Source: Massilia horti
Lineage (GTDB): Bacteria > Pseudomonadota > Gammaproteobacteria > Burkholderiales > Burkholderiaceae_D
Direction of reading: 5' to 3'
DNA length: 64,000 nt
Assembly (NCBI RefSeq): GCF_004614195.1
Contig: NZ_SPUM01000140.1
Span: 1 to 64,000 of the forward strand
How positions within the stretch are numbered: the stretch's first letter is position 1; each line of letters starts with the position of its first letter. Under the pieces are notes generated by a model. That model was not told where the DNA came from. It saw only the letters and a list, made by a program, of their open reading frames with translations, and ran no database searches. The position numbers and the translations under genes are program-made. Of the stretch, positions 16,745 through 26,303 are shown one piece after another.

Positions 16745-18982
16745 CTATTTTCGCCCGGCGCGCGGTTTCGATTTGATTGTCGACAGAATCGACGGCTTGA
16801 CCTTCGACGGCGGCGCCATGAACGGCGTGCTTGCCGGCGCGCGCTCCGTGGTGACCACCGCGCGATCGCCGCGGCCCTTCACCGGCTGCGGCACGCGCCT
16901 GCGCCCTTCCACCTTCGGCTGGGCTTCTTCAGCTCCACGCGGCGGCGGCACCAGGTGCCGCTCGCCGTTGCCGATCAGGTCCGTGCGCCCCATGCGCTTC
17001 AAGGCATCGCGCAGGATCGGCCAGTTCTCCGGATCGTAGTAGCGCAAGAACGCCTTGTGCAGCTTGCGGACCTTGCCGTTCTTCGCGGTCTCGACCACCT
17101 CCGAATCCTCCGACACCTTGTGCAGCGGGTTCTTGCGGGTGTGGTACATCGTGGTGGCCATCGCCATCGGCGTAGGCGTGAAGGTCTGCACCTGGTCGAG
17201 CTGGAAGTTGTTCTTCTTCAGCCACAGTGCGAGGTTCAGCATGTCCTCGTCCGTGCAGCCCGGGTGCGCCGCGATGAAGTACGGGATCAGGTACTGCTTC
17301 TTGCCCGCCTCCTTCGAGTACTTGTCGAACAGCTCCTTGAACGCGTCGTAGGCGCCGATCCCCGGCTTCATCATCTTCGACAGCGTGCCTTCCTCGGTGT
17401 GCTCGGGCGCGATCTTGAGCAGTCCACCCACGTGGTGCGTGACCAGCTCCTTCACGTATTCCGGCGAGCGCACCGCCAGGTCGTAGCGCAGGCCGGACGA
17501 GATCAGGATCTTCTTCACGCCGGGAATGGCGCGCGCCTTGCGGTACAGCGAAATGAGCTTGCTATGGTCGGTGCCCAGGTTGGAGCAGATGGTCGGGAAC
17601 ACGCACGACAGGCGACGGCAGCTCTCCTCGATCTTCTTGTCCTTGCACGCCAGCCGGTACATGTTCGCGGTCGGTCCGCCCAGGTCGGAAATCGTGCCGG
17701 TGAAACCCTTGGTCTTGTCGCGAATGTGCTCGATCTCGCGCAGGATCGATGGCTCCGAGCGGCTCTGGATGATGCGCCCTTCGTGCTCGGTGATCGAGCA
17801 GAACGTACAGCCGCCGAAGCAGCCGCGCATGATGTTGATCGAAAAGCGGATCATCTCCCACGCCGGGATGCGGGCGTTGCCGTAGCTCGGGTGCGGGGCG
17901 CGCGCGTACGGCAGGTCGTACACGTTGTCCATCTCGTCCATCGCCAGCGGCAGCGGCGGCGGGTTGATCCACACGTCGCGCTCGCCGTGCGCCTGCACCA
18001 GCGCGCGCGCGTTGCCCGGGTTCGATTCCAGGTGCAGCACGCGCGAGGCGTGCGCGTACATCACCGGATCGTCCTTGACCACGTCGTAGGCCGGCAGGCG
18101 GCACACGGTCTTGCGGCTCTTTTCCTTGGCCGCCGCCAGGCGCTCCTCGCGGCTCATGATCTTGATCGGCTTGACCTCGGGCGCATCGGTGCCGGTTGCG
18201 CACGAACGGTCCTGCGGAATCTCCTGGTACGGATTCGGGATCGGGTCGACGCGGCCCGGCACGTCCACCCCGGCCGACGCCTGCACGGTCCAGTCCTCGT
18301 CCGGCAGCCAGCCGAGCGGCGTCATGAAGGCGGTGCCGCGCAGGTCGCGGATGTCCTTGATGTTTTCGCCCGCCGCCAGCCGATGGGTGAGCGCGACCAG
18401 CGCGCGCTCGGCATTGCCGAACAGGAGAATGTCGGCCTTCGAATCGGGCAGCACCGAACGGCGCACTTTGTCCGACCAGTAGTCGAAGTGGGCGATGCGG
18501 CGCAGCGAAGCCTCGATCGAGCCGATCACGACCGGCACGTCCGGATACGCTTCACGCGCGCGCTGTGCGTACACGGTCAGCGCGCGGTCGGGGCGCTTGT
18601 CGGGCTCGCCGTTCGCGGTATAGGCATCCTCCGAACGGATCTTCTTGTCCGCCGTGTAGCGGTTCACCATCGAGTCCATGTTGCCGGCTGTAATGCCGAA
18701 ATAGAGGTTCGGCTTGCCGAGCGCGCGGAACGGCTCGGCGGAGTGCCAGTCCGGCTGGCTGATGATGCCCACGCGATAACCCTGCGCTTCCAGCAGGCGG
18801 CCGATCAGCGCCATTCCGAAGCTCGGGTGGTCGATGTAGGCGTCGCCGGTGACGAGGATGACGTCGCACGAATCCCAGCCCAGCTTGTCCATTTCGGCGC
18901 GGGACATAGGGAGGAAGGGGGCGGCAGGGGCGCGGCTGGAACGCTTGGGGACGTTCGCGAAAAGATTGGTCGGGGAGCTCAT
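16745..18982 (-). CDS. ygiQ: YgiQ-family radical SAM protein
   Basis: A 745-residue protein that follows the YgiQ layout: the N-terminal region with [20 protein letters not shown], a radical SAM core with the cluster motif [19 protein letters not shown], and a basic Pro-rich tail of about 60 residues. The three cysteines of CxxxCxxC are intact. The biochemical role of the family is not established. The start MSSPTNLF is chosen over an ATG 11 codons upstream by comparison with known YgiQ N-termini. Confidence 0.92.
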   Translation of the reverse strand: MSSPTNLFANVPKRSSRAPAAPFLPMSRAEMDKLGWDSCDVILVTGDAYIDHPSFGMALIGRLLEAQGYRVGIISQPDWHSAEPFRALGKPNLYFGITAGNMDSMVNRYTADKKIRSEDAYTANGEPDKRPDRALTVYAQRAREAYPDVPVVIGSIEASLRRIAHFDYWSDKVRRSVLPDSKADILLFGNAERALVALTHRLAAGENIKDIRDLRGTAFMTPLGWLPDEDWTVQASAGVDVPGRVDPIPNPYQEIPQDRSCATGTDAPEVKPIKIMSREERLAAAKEKSRKTVCRLPAYDVVKDDPVMYAHASRVLHLESNPGNARALVQAHGERDVWINPPPLPLAMDEMDNVYDLPYARAPHPSYGNARIPAWEMIRFSINIMRGCFGGCTFCSITEHEGRIIQSRSEPSILREIEHIRDKTKGFTGTISDLGGPTANMYRLACKDKKIEESCRRLSCVFPTICSNLGTDHSKLISLYRKARAIPGVKKILISSGLRYDLAVRSPEYVKELVTHHVGGLLKIAPEHTEEGTLSKMMKPGIGAYDAFKELFDKYSKEAGKKQYLIPYFIAAHPGCTDEDMLNLALWLKKNNFQLDQVQTFTPTPMAMATTMYHTRKNPLHKVSEDSEVVETAKNGKVRKLHKAFLRYYDPENWPILRDALKRMGRTDLIGNGERHLVPPPRGAEEAQPKVEGRRRVPQPVKGRGDRAVVTTERAPASTPFMAPPSKVKPSILSTIKSKPRAGRK

Positions 18983-19061
18983 TGGCCGGTATTTTACCGG
19001 AAAACCTGTTGCCAATCCGCCCGCCGGACCAAAAACAACTTAACTATCAATGACTTGTGGC

Positions 19062-19346
19062 TCAGATACCCATGGTGTTGAGGATATTTCCCAGCTCCAC
19101 CAGAGTCAGTTGCAGGTGCGGGTGCTTGAGCGCAAAACGTGCCGCGAGCTCCTGCGTGCGCGACGCCAGGCCATAGGTGTTGGCGTCCTGATTTTGCTCT
19201 TCCTGCCGTTCCAGGGCGTGCTTGATATCCCCGTCGAGCTGGCGCAGCAAAATCTCCAGCTCATCATCCACGTGCTCGGTTTCCTCCAGGCCGCGGTGCA
19301 AGGCTTTCAGGTGGGCTTTCACGATTGAAACGTTTTCGTTTGCCAT
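19062..19346 (-). CDS. DUF4404-family small protein
   Basis: A 94-residue, acidic, strongly helical protein (MANENVSIVKAHLKALHRGL, then DELEILLRQLDGDIKHALER) that matches the DUF4404 pattern. No signal peptide or membrane segment; it probably forms a short coiled coil. A longer frame to 19469 is not protein-like. Function unknown. Confidence 0.82.
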   Translation of the reverse strand: MANENVSIVKAHLKALHRGLEETEHVDDELEILLRQLDGDIKHALERQEEQNQDANTYGLASRTQELAARFALKHPHLQLTLVELGNILNTMGI

Positions 19347-19557
19347 GGCTTTCTTACCCTCGCTGTCGACGAAGAAAGTATAACGAAGGATGGCAAAAAC
19401 CGGCCGCACGCGTCCTGACAGCGGCCGCGACCACCGCCAAGGCTCAGACGAGAGCGCAGAGCAATGCACGTCTCCGTCGGCAACCCATTGCGGACCTTGG
19501 CATCGCGCGATTATTCACGTCTGCCTTGAACGTCCACTTTGTACGTTAGTCCAAACG

Positions 19558-19923
19558 CTAATGTCTAGAGCGGTTGGCCTCAATGACGAGATTGGCAAGC
19601 GCTTTGCCGTTTAACGCCTTCAATTCTTTCATTGCAGCGCCAGACGCCTTTTTGTCTCCGGCTCCCTCTCCATAAATCCTGTAGCTGTCAACTTCGCGGA
19701 ATACGAGGAAGTAGAACGGCGCTGCTGGATTTCCCTCAGCAGCAACAATTACTGCTGTCTGCGCATCGTTACAGCCGTAGAGAAGCCATTTCGTCTTTCC
19801 AAACATTTTCTCCGTTGGCCCGACGTCACAGTTTTTCGATTCACCTGGCCCGACCGGACGTTCCCCAGCGGAAGCGATCATCGTGACGACCAAAAACGGT
19901 ATGAAAAAGCAGGTTTTACGCAT
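19558..19923 (-). CDS. Small secreted hypothetical protein
   Basis: A 121-residue protein with a Sec signal peptide (FFIPFLVVTMIASAG) and two Cys in the mature part (KNCDVGP, LYGCNDAQ) that could form a disulfide. AAAGGA precedes the ATG. It follows the gene at 19963 by 39 bases on the same strand and may be in its operon. Size, export and cysteine content resemble periplasmic immunity proteins, but no toxin gene is adjacent; function unknown. Confidence 0.75.
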   Translation of the reverse strand: MRKTCFFIPFLVVTMIASAGERPVGPGESKNCDVGPTEKMFGKTKWLLYGCNDAQTAVIVAAEGNPAAPFYFLVFREVDSYRIYGEGAGDKKASGAAMKELKALNGKALANLVIEANRSRH

Positions 19924-19962
19924 GTGAATCCTTTGCCAGCAACTCGAATGGGTTAGTCCCTC

Positions 19963-21195
19963 TTATTGGGCGGCCGCGTCGATCAACTTGACGAGCTCCG
20001 CTTTGCCTTCGTCCGGCCAGCCCTTGCGCTGGTCGACCACCTTGCCGTTCCTGAGCAGATAGAAGGACGGTATGCCGGTCACTTCGATGGCCTGCCATTC
20101 CTGCACGCTGAACGGCGCGCGTATCGGCATCGCCGGATTGGCCGCATTCCACTCGGTGATCAGATGCGTCTCGATGGGCGCGTTCGGCGCGGAGACAAGC
20201 AAGAGATTTGCGCCTCGCAAACGGGCCTGGAGCGCGGCGTCGTCGTGTATGGCTTGCAGGGCGTTATCGGAATTGTGGCAGCCGGCGCCTACGACCATCA
20301 CGAGTTCCGTGCCGGACGGAGACGGCAACGCCTGTCGCGTCAGGGTATTGCTCTGCGCGTCGTACGCGAACGCGCTGCGGCCCTTGAAGCCTGAGCCGAG
20401 CGGATCCACGACCTGAGGGATCGGCAGATCCGCGAGGTGCGGCCGGGTTGCGGCAAAGGCGCGCGCCTGCTCGAAACGGCGCGCGGCCAGCATGGCGTAT
20501 AGCACGCCGTAATCGAGCGTGCGGCGGGTATCGATACCGCGTGCGGTCAATTCACGGTGCACCCACAGCATGTCGTCGAGGGCTGGCGACGCCGGGTTGT
20601 CGTTGGCGGCCAGGGCCGCGGCGTCGAACAGGGGCAAGAGATCGCCCAGGGGCTGGGCGGTCAGCGTTGCAGGGTTCAAGCGCGCGCCGAACAGTTCCTG
20701 GTAGCGCCGCAGGACAGCTGGCGCGCCTATCTCGGTCGCCGGCGCCGTGGCTTCGGCGCGCCGTGCGTGGTCCTCATCCTCAAATTGCCGGAGCAGGTGC
20801 AAATCTTGCTCCACCTGTTCGGATGGCGCCGGCAGGCGCAGTGGCGGGCCGACCAGCCTATTGTCCAGCATGGGCAGATAGTAGTCGAGATCGAGGAAGC
20901 GCAGCACTGCTGCAAGTTGCTCGTGATCGAGCTCACGGGTCAAGGGCACGTAACTGAAGCTGACCATTTTGTTCTCGCGCCATACCATTCGCCGGATGGC
21001 CTCGCGCTTGCCGTATGGCGTCAGCGCGTCCAGTGGCGTCGGCTTGCCTGACGCGAGTGCCGCGCGCAGAGCTTCCTGCGTGTGCACGGCTGCCGGCACA
21101 GACTCCGTGACTGCTGATTGGGCCCATGTGCAGCAGCCCAATTGACAGCACAGACAGAACAGCAGCCAATCCAAATACCTTGTTCGCTTCGGCAT
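19963..21195 (-). CDS. Secreted protein with C-terminal thioredoxin-like domain
   Basis: A 410-residue exported protein. The signal peptide has an unusual LLFCLCCQLGCCTWAQS core. Residues 30-270 are helical and unassigned. Residues 280-410 look like a thioredoxin fold: the strand LVMVVGAGCHNSDNAL where CxxC would lie, and the cis-Pro loop region GIPSFYLLRNGKVVDQRKGW. Only one Cys remains at the redox site, so it is not a standard disulfide oxidoreductase. GGGAGA six bases upstream favours the ATG at 21195 over one four codons earlier. Confidence 0.72.
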   Translation of the reverse strand: MPKRTRYLDWLLFCLCCQLGCCTWAQSAVTESVPAAVHTQEALRAALASGKPTPLDALTPYGKREAIRRMVWRENKMVSFSYVPLTRELDHEQLAAVLRFLDLDYYLPMLDNRLVGPPLRLPAPSEQVEQDLHLLRQFEDEDHARRAEATAPATEIGAPAVLRRYQELFGARLNPATLTAQPLGDLLPLFDAAALAANDNPASPALDDMLWVHRELTARGIDTRRTLDYGVLYAMLAARRFEQARAFAATRPHLADLPIPQVVDPLGSGFKGRSAFAYDAQSNTLTRQALPSPSGTELVMVVGAGCHNSDNALQAIHDDAALQARLRGANLLLVSAPNAPIETHLITEWNAANPAMPIRAPFSVQEWQAIEVTGIPSFYLLRNGKVVDQRKGWPDEGKAELVKLIDAAAQ

Positions 21196-21235
21196 CGCAT
21201 CTCCCATGTGTGTGAGTGTTGCTGAACAACCGTGG

Positions 21236-21433
21236 CGTTAGTCAAGGCTAAGTGTAGGTGAAATATTGCAATCAAGGCAAGCATGGGTTTTGATAGGAGC
21301 ACTCAGGCCCACGCGCAGAAATGCTAAGGCCGCGTAAATCGCGGCCTCAGCATGGGTTTTCGCCTGCGCGGGGCGAGGTAGAGGTCGCTACCTCGTTTCA
21401 AACAAGGAAGATTACTCGCTGGTCAGGCCCCGG
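21236..21433. repeat. Direct repeat A, 3' flank of an M3 peptidase gene
   Basis: About 198 bases closely match 23911-24107 in the same orientation. The match includes a perfect ATTGCAATCAAGGCAAGCAT string, a large hairpin (21322-21334 with 21340-21352) and a second hairpin (21374-21381 with 21388-21395). At its right edge it encodes the last residues of an M3 peptidase. Copies A and B flank the three-gene block with the S41 peptidase. Confidence 0.85.
21412..21432 (-). pseudogene. 3'-terminal remnant of an M3 peptidase gene
   Basis: On the minus strand these bases read Arg-Gly-Leu-Thr-Ser-Glu-stop. The intact M3 gene at 24087 ends Arg-Gly-Leu-Thr-Gly-Glu-stop in the same position relative to the shared 3' flank. 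The remnant starts 7 bases after the S41 stop codon. Confidence 0.7.
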
Positions 21434-21439
21434 TTCTGC

Positions 21440-22909
21440 CTACTTCAACATCCCGCGCGCGCGAAGAACGCTGATCGCGCGCACGATCTGTGCCTGTCCG
21501 CCGTCGCGCAAGTCGGCAAGCGTGCTTTTGCACTCCACATCCGGGCGCATGCCAACCGCCTGAATCGCAAACGGACGCGCGCGGCTGGGCGCGAAGCGAT
21601 CAGCTGCCACCTTGTCGATCAACACCGTTTCGCTTGCTTCTCCAGCTTTTAGTTCGCCGCGCGGATCGAAGAATGCGAAACTTTCACTCGCGCTAACGTT
21701 AAAATCTGAATTCGGCAACGCAAACCCTTTCGATCCGGCTTCAAGGCCGCCACCCGCACCAATCGTGCGTTCGCCAACGATGGCCGCACCTCCCGCCCAC
21801 ATCCACGCCGCCGTAAATTCTCCCGATGATCGCGTACCGGCATCGGTCATCGCGATGATGGGCTTATGGCTCTTGACATGTCCGCAGGGGGGATCATCCG
21901 GCTGCGCAACCAGCTTCAGCACCCCCGGCTTGCCGGAGGAGAACGCATCATATGTCGCAGGCAACGACGATGTCATCGCTGCCACTAGCAGGCTGGCTTC
22001 GCGGCGGAAGCCACCCATGTTGCCGCGCAGGTCGACCACCATCACATCGGCCTGATCTGCGACCGCATCGAATTCGGCAATGAAGTTGCGCACGACGGCG
22101 CAAAAGCCTGCAACCATCGCCTGATCTTCGGTGGTGCCCGGCACCTTTTCCGCACGATCGTTTGCCGCATTGAATGCGGCATCATATTGCGGAGCAAATA
22201 CGCCCAGGCGCATCGTTCCAATGCGTGTCCCGGCCGCGGAAAAGATGCGCGGCAAGTCGCGTTGACCCGCTGCCTCGACCACTGCTGCAGCGCGCTCCTC
22301 CGACATGGGCTGGTAGTGGAGCGTGACTTTGCGGGGCGCATTTTCTCCGGTTTGCACCATCAGCGACACCGAATCGCCAAGTCCCTGAAGCTGATGAACC
22401 GCCCGCGTGTTCATGCCTAAATTGAATGCGCCCTGAGCCACTCTTGACCGACGATTGCCGCCAAAGGTGCTCGCTTGAACGCGATCAAGCCACGTCGCAG
22501 TCGGCACGTCATTGATGGACAACACGACGTCACCCGGTTTGACCGCAGTACCGATCGTATCGAACACGCGCCAGACGACCATCTGATTATCGCTCGACGT
22601 ACGAAACAGCACGCCCAAGGTCTCGGATTTTCCTGCGCCACGTCCCTTGAGGGAAACATGATAATCCGCGAGGCCGGCCAGCGCGGATACGAGATCGCCC
22701 GCTGTGGAAGCAGGTGGCAGGCGCGCGTCCGACCAAAGAGCATTTGTGCCCTGCACCTCTTCGGGATAGGTAGCGCGGTATCGCTCGACATAGGCAAGCG
22801 AGGGATAGGTATCGCGCAAATAGGTGCGCAAGGCGACGGCTTCGCTCTTGGCGGCCGCGAATCCGGACAAGGGCACGAGCATTGCCAGGCCGAGGATACA
22901 AGATTTCAT
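21440..22909 (-). CDS. Secreted S41-family peptidase
   Basis: A 489-residue protein with a signal peptide (ILGLAMLVPLSGFAAA). A PDZ-like segment is seen near residues 125-150 (VKPGDVVLSINDVPT). The S41/C-terminal-processing-protease-like core includes MVVDLRGNMGGFRREA and a candidate nucleophile at Ser361/Ser362 in GTRSSGEFTAA. The usual catalytic Lys a few residues after the Ser is not clear, so the catalytic dyad needs checking. It is the first gene of a block flanked by direct repeats that come from the 3' end of an M3 peptidase gene. Confidence 0.82.
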   Translation of the reverse strand: MKSCILGLAMLVPLSGFAAAKSEAVALRTYLRDTYPSLAYVERYRATYPEEVQGTNALWSDARLPPASTAGDLVSALAGLADYHVSLKGRGAGKSETLGVLFRTSSDNQMVVWRVFDTIGTAVKPGDVVLSINDVPTATWLDRVQASTFGGNRRSRVAQGAFNLGMNTRAVHQLQGLGDSVSLMVQTGENAPRKVTLHYQPMSEERAAAVVEAAGQRDLPRIFSAAGTRIGTMRLGVFAPQYDAAFNAANDRAEKVPGTTEDQAMVAGFCAVVRNFIAEFDAVADQADVMVVDLRGNMGGFRREASLLVAAMTSSLPATYDAFSSGKPGVLKLVAQPDDPPCGHVKSHKPIIAMTDAGTRSSGEFTAAWMWAGGAAIVGERTIGAGGGLEAGSKGFALPNSDFNVSASESFAFFDPRGELKAGEASETVLIDKVAADRFAPSRARPFAIQAVGMRPDVECKSTLADLRDGGQAQIVRAISVLRARGMLK

Positions 22910-23040
22910 TGAACACTCTTTCGTCGAATGGGGCATCTCGCGCCTTCACTACCAGACGCAATAGCCCAAAGCGAACGTTTAATGATTATTTTGCGCCACC
23001 CGGAGCCCACCGGAAGCTGACGTGCTCTGCATTTAAGCAA

Positions 23041-23367
23041 CTACCATCTGATTGTCTGCCAGCCGAGCAGAATCCTTCCAAGCCCCGCTAACAGCAAACC
23101 CATCACGAAATTAAACAGTGGTGTCGCAACCAGGCCTTCACCGTGGCCTACGTTCACATGAAGGCCTGCGCTTTCGAATAACCAAAGGATGATGAACAAG
23201 AGGGGAATTCCGGAGATCAGACCGACAGCGACAGCTACTGCCGCGAAGCGATTCATACTGACCTTGAGGTCACCGCCGGCTGCGATAGTGGATCGGGTGA
23301 CCGCAAATGCAATCGCACAAAGGCAGAAGTTGATGACATACGTAGAGATGTAAATCAATTCATCCAT
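23041..23367 (-). CDS. Small membrane protein
   Basis: A 108-residue protein with three hydrophobic segments (residues 5-25, 42-66 and 80-102). No family recognised. It lies between the S41 gene and another small membrane protein on the same strand, inside the repeat-flanked block, and its base composition is lower in GC than the neighbours, which supports separate acquisition. Confidence 0.65.
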   Translation of the reverse strand: MDELIYISTYVINFCLCAIAFAVTRSTIAAGGDLKVSMNRFAAVAVAVGLISGIPLLFIILWLFESAGLHVNVGHGEGLVATPLFNFVMGLLLAGLGRILLGWQTIRW

Positions 23368-23470
23368 GACTCGTCTCGATTCACATGTGTCGTAAACGCC
23401 AATTTGTGACCGATTGCGGCTCCTCTGCTGAAAGCGCTTTCGGCCCGAACCGGACATTGACGATGCAAGA

Positions 23471-23863
23471 CTAATTGGTTCTTTGCAACGGAAAACAGGT
23501 AAGAAAAAATGCAAGTGCCCCCATCCCAAAGGACGCGCTTCCGATATTGCCCCATTCCCAATGTCCACAGAACCCGGCAATGAGCGTCCATGCAACCGCA
23601 TTCCCAGCACCGAAAGTTGCCGCTTGTAGAGTAGATAGTGTCAAGAACCGCATGCGTTGGCGGCCACGGCAATTCCACATTTCCCAAGCACCCGACAGTG
23701 CGCCTACGGCGTACAACATGCCAGCGACGTTGGTCCAATCGACCGCATTGCGCCACTCAAACAACGACAGAGTTGCGTATCCCACTGCCAGAAGTAGCGA
23801 GCAAAACAGAACATTCCTGGCCGTTCCAACAATCACTGCCTGAAATAAGAGTCTCCAGTTCAT
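23471..23863 (-). CDS. Small membrane protein
   Basis: A 130-residue protein with about four hydrophobic segments and many Trp and aromatic residues (GHWEWGNIGSASFGMGALAF). No family recognised. GGAAAG lies upstream of the ATG. It is the outermost gene of the block between direct repeats A and B, 48 bases from repeat B. Confidence 0.65.
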   Translation of the reverse strand: MNWRLLFQAVIVGTARNVLFCSLLLAVGYATLSLFEWRNAVDWTNVAGMLYAVGALSGAWEMWNCRGRQRMRFLTLSTLQAATFGAGNAVAWTLIAGFCGHWEWGNIGSASFGMGALAFFLTCFPLQRTN

Positions 23864-23910
23864 ATGGTGTTCTTTCCCCGTGCAATGACCGGTATTGGGC
23901 TGACAGCGGA

Positions 23911-24107
23911 CGTTAGTCCAGGCTCAGTGTAGGAGGAATATTGCAATCAAGGCAAGCATAGGTTTTGATAGGCGCGCTGAGGCGCGCACACAGAAATGCC
24001 AAGGCCGCGGAAATCGCGGCCTTGGCATGGGTTTTCGCCTGCGCGGCGCGAGGTAGCAGTCGCTACCTCGTTTCAAGCAAAGAAGATCACTCGCCCGTCA
24101 GGCCGCG
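23911..24107. repeat. Direct repeat B with tandem terminator hairpins
   Basis: The partner of the repeat at 21236. It carries a perfect 13-bp hairpin (23997-24009 with 24015-24027) and a perfect 9-bp hairpin (24049-24057 with 24062-24070), both downstream of the minus-strand M3 gene that begins its 3' end at 24087. They probably act as its terminator. The last 21 bases overlap the M3 coding region. Confidence 0.85.
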
Positions 24108-26213
24108 GCGCTCCAGCAGCGGCTCGATCTTCGCATCGCGCCCGCGGAACGCGCGGTACATGTCCATCGCGTCCATCGTGCCGCCCTTGGACAGCAGCAT
24201 CTGGCGGAAGCGGTCGCCGTTCTTGCGCAGCAGGCCGCCATTCTCCTTGAACCACTCGACCGCGTCCGCATCCAGCTTCTCGGCCCACAGGTAGCCGTAG
24301 TAGCCGGACGAATACCCGCCCGAGAACACGTGCGAGAAGTAGGTCGTGCGGTAGCGCGGCGGCACCATCGGCAGGTCGACACCGGCCTTGCGCAGCGTGT
24401 CCGCTTCAAAGGCCAGCACGTCTGTCGGGATCTGGTCCGCGCCCAGCTGGTGCCAGCTCTGGTCCAGGATCGACGCCGCCAGGTACTCGGTCGTGCGGTA
24501 GCCTTCGTTGAACTTCTGCGAAGCCTGGACCTTGTCCAGCAGTTCCTTGGGCATCGGCGCGCCGGTCTGGTAGTGCTTGGCGTAGTTGGCCAGCACTTCC
24601 GGCCATGCCATCCACATCTCGTTGACCTGCGACGGGAACTCCACGTAATCGCGCGGCACGCGGGTGCCGCCGAAGCGCGGGTACTTCACGTTCGAGAACA
24701 TGCCGTGCAGCGCGTGGCCGAACTCGTGGAACATCGTGCGCACTTCGTCATACGTGAGCAGGGTCGGCTCGCCGGCGGCCGGCTTGGGAATGTTCAGGTG
24801 GTTCGCGATCACCGGCTTGGTACCGAGCAGCTTGTTCTGGTTGACGTAGGCGTTCATCCAGGCGCCGCCGCGCTTGTTCGAGCGCGCATACGGGTCGTGC
24901 AGGAAGATCGCCAGCTGGGTGCCGTCCTCGTTGAACACGTCGAACACGCGCACGCTCGGATCGTAGACCGGCAGGTCGTGGCGCTCCTTGAAGGTCAGGC
25001 CGTATTCCTTCTGCGCGGCGAAGAACACACCGTTCAACAGCACGTTGTTGTACTCGAAGTAGGGGCGCAGCTGGTTCTGGTCGAACGCATACTTCGCCTG
25101 GCGCACCTTGTCGCTGTAGTAGTTCCAGTCGTGTGCGCTGACCTGGAAGCCGCCCTGCTCCGCGTCGATCATGTTCTGGATCTCGGCCGCTTCCTTCTTG
25201 GCGTTGTTCACAGCCGGCTTGGCGAATTCGGCCAGCAGCTTGTTGACCGCACCGGTGGTCTTCGCGGTCTGGTCTTCCAGCATGTAGGCCGCGTGGCTCG
25301 GGTAGCCCAGCAGCTTCGCACGCTCGGCACGCAGCTTGGCCAGCTGCAGCACGACGTTGCGGTTGTCGAAGTCGCCGCCATGGCTGCCGCGCGCGAGCGA
25401 CAGCGCCAGCAGCTTTTCGCGGGTGGCGCGGTTGGTCAGCACCGACAGCGGCGCCTGCTGGGTGGTGTTCACGACCGGGATCACGAACTTGCCTTCCAGG
25501 CCGCGCTTCTTCGCTTCGACCGCGGCGGCGTCGATCGCCTTGTCCGACATGCCGGCCAGTTCGTCGCGGGTGTCGACCACCAGCGCCGAGGCGTTGGCTT
25601 CCTTGAGCACGTTCTGGCTGAACTGGGTCTGCAGCGCGGCGATCTTGCCGTTGTAGTCCTTCAGCTTTTCCTTGTCAGCGTTCGAGAGCTTGGCGCCGGC
25701 GCGCACGAAGTCGGTGTGGTAGCGCTCGAGCAGGTACTTCGATTCGGCGTCCAGGTGCAGCTTGTCGCGCTTGTCGTACAGCGTCGTGACGCGCTGGTAC
25801 AGCTTGGCGTTCAGGCGGATCGCGTCGCTGTGCGCGGCCATCTTGGGCGCCAGGTCCTTGTCCAGGGCCTGCATGGTGTCGTTGGTATTGGTGCCGTTCA
25901 GGTTGCCGAACACGGTCTGGACGCGGTTCAGCAGCCGGCCGGCGCGCTCCATCGCGACGATGGTGTTCTCGAAGGTCGGCGCGGCCTTGTTGTTGGCGAT
26001 GGCCTCGATTTCAAAGGCGTGCTGGCGCATGCCTTCCTCGAATGCGGGCGCGTAGTCTTCGTTCTTGATCTTGTCAAAGGCCGGATAGCCGAACGGCAGG
26101 GTGCTCTCCTTGGCGAACGGGTTCGATGCCGGCAGCAGCGAGGCGGGAGCGGCGTAAGCGAGGTTGGCCATGGCGACGCTGGCGGCGATTAACAGCAGTT
26201 GGGGACGATTCAT
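24087..26213 (-). CDS. M3 metallopeptidase, tandem copy 1
   Basis: A 708-residue zinc peptidase of the M3/Dcp (peptidyl-dipeptidase, oligopeptidase A) family. The zinc site is His496-Glu497 and His500 in HEFGHALHG, with the third ligand Glu in SQVNEMW. An N-terminal signal peptide (LLLIAASVAMANLAYA) sends it to the periplasm. The long helical N-terminal half and the PPRYRTTYFSHVF substrate-binding region are intact. It is the most divergent in body sequence of three tandem paralogues, but its first 35 residues are nearly identical to those of copy 2. Confidence 0.94.
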   Translation of the reverse strand: MNRPQLLLIAASVAMANLAYAAPASLLPASNPFAKESTLPFGYPAFDKIKNEDYAPAFEEGMRQHAFEIEAIANNKAAPTFENTIVAMERAGRLLNRVQTVFGNLNGTNTNDTMQALDKDLAPKMAAHSDAIRLNAKLYQRVTTLYDKRDKLHLDAESKYLLERYHTDFVRAGAKLSNADKEKLKDYNGKIAALQTQFSQNVLKEANASALVVDTRDELAGMSDKAIDAAAVEAKKRGLEGKFVIPVVNTTQQAPLSVLTNRATREKLLALSLARGSHGGDFDNRNVVLQLAKLRAERAKLLGYPSHAAYMLEDQTAKTTGAVNKLLAEFAKPAVNNAKKEAAEIQNMIDAEQGGFQVSAHDWNYYSDKVRQAKYAFDQNQLRPYFEYNNVLLNGVFFAAQKEYGLTFKERHDLPVYDPSVRVFDVFNEDGTQLAIFLHDPYARSNKRGGAWMNAYVNQNKLLGTKPVIANHLNIPKPAAGEPTLLTYDEVRTMFHEFGHALHGMFSNVKYPRFGGTRVPRDYVEFPSQVNEMWMAWPEVLANYAKHYQTGAPMPKELLDKVQASQKFNEGYRTTEYLAASILDQSWHQLGADQIPTDVLAFEADTLRKAGVDLPMVPPRYRTTYFSHVFSGGYSSGYYGYLWAEKLDADAVEWFKENGGLLRKNGDRFRQMLLSKGGTMDAMDMYRAFRGRDAKIEPLLERRGLTGE

Positions 26214-26241
26214 CTCTTGATTTCGTTGGTATTTTTGATTG

Positions 26242-26282
26242 TGAACCGCGTGCGCACAGGTGCGCACCAGTGCGCACGCGGA
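26242..26282. repeat. Partial palindromic GTGCGCAC element, copy d
   Basis: A short, arm-only version: CCGCGTGCGCACAGGTGCGC runs into CACCAGTGCGCACGCGG, without the central spacer and without the outer CCCTAC. It lies between M3 copies 1 and 2, where a unit of the element may have collapsed. Confidence 0.7.
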
Positions 26283-26303
26283 CGTTCGATCAGAGTTAGC
26301 TGA

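Noticed and set aside
16955-19081. A 708-codon open frame on the plus strand opposite ygiQ
   Set aside because: It is rich in Arg, Val, His and Ala without any fold or motif and mirrors the codon pattern of the real gene; a typical high-GC antisense artefact.
21236-24107. The repeat-flanked S41 block as a transposon
   Set aside because: The flanking repeats are direct, carry gene-tail and terminator sequence, and no transposase or terminal inverted repeats are present.
24330-26192. Long plus-strand open frames opposite the M3 genes (also 26427-27617 and 29055-30167)
   Set aside because: They repeat in all three paralogues only because the sense genes are homologous; composition is non-protein-like and no ribosome site is present.
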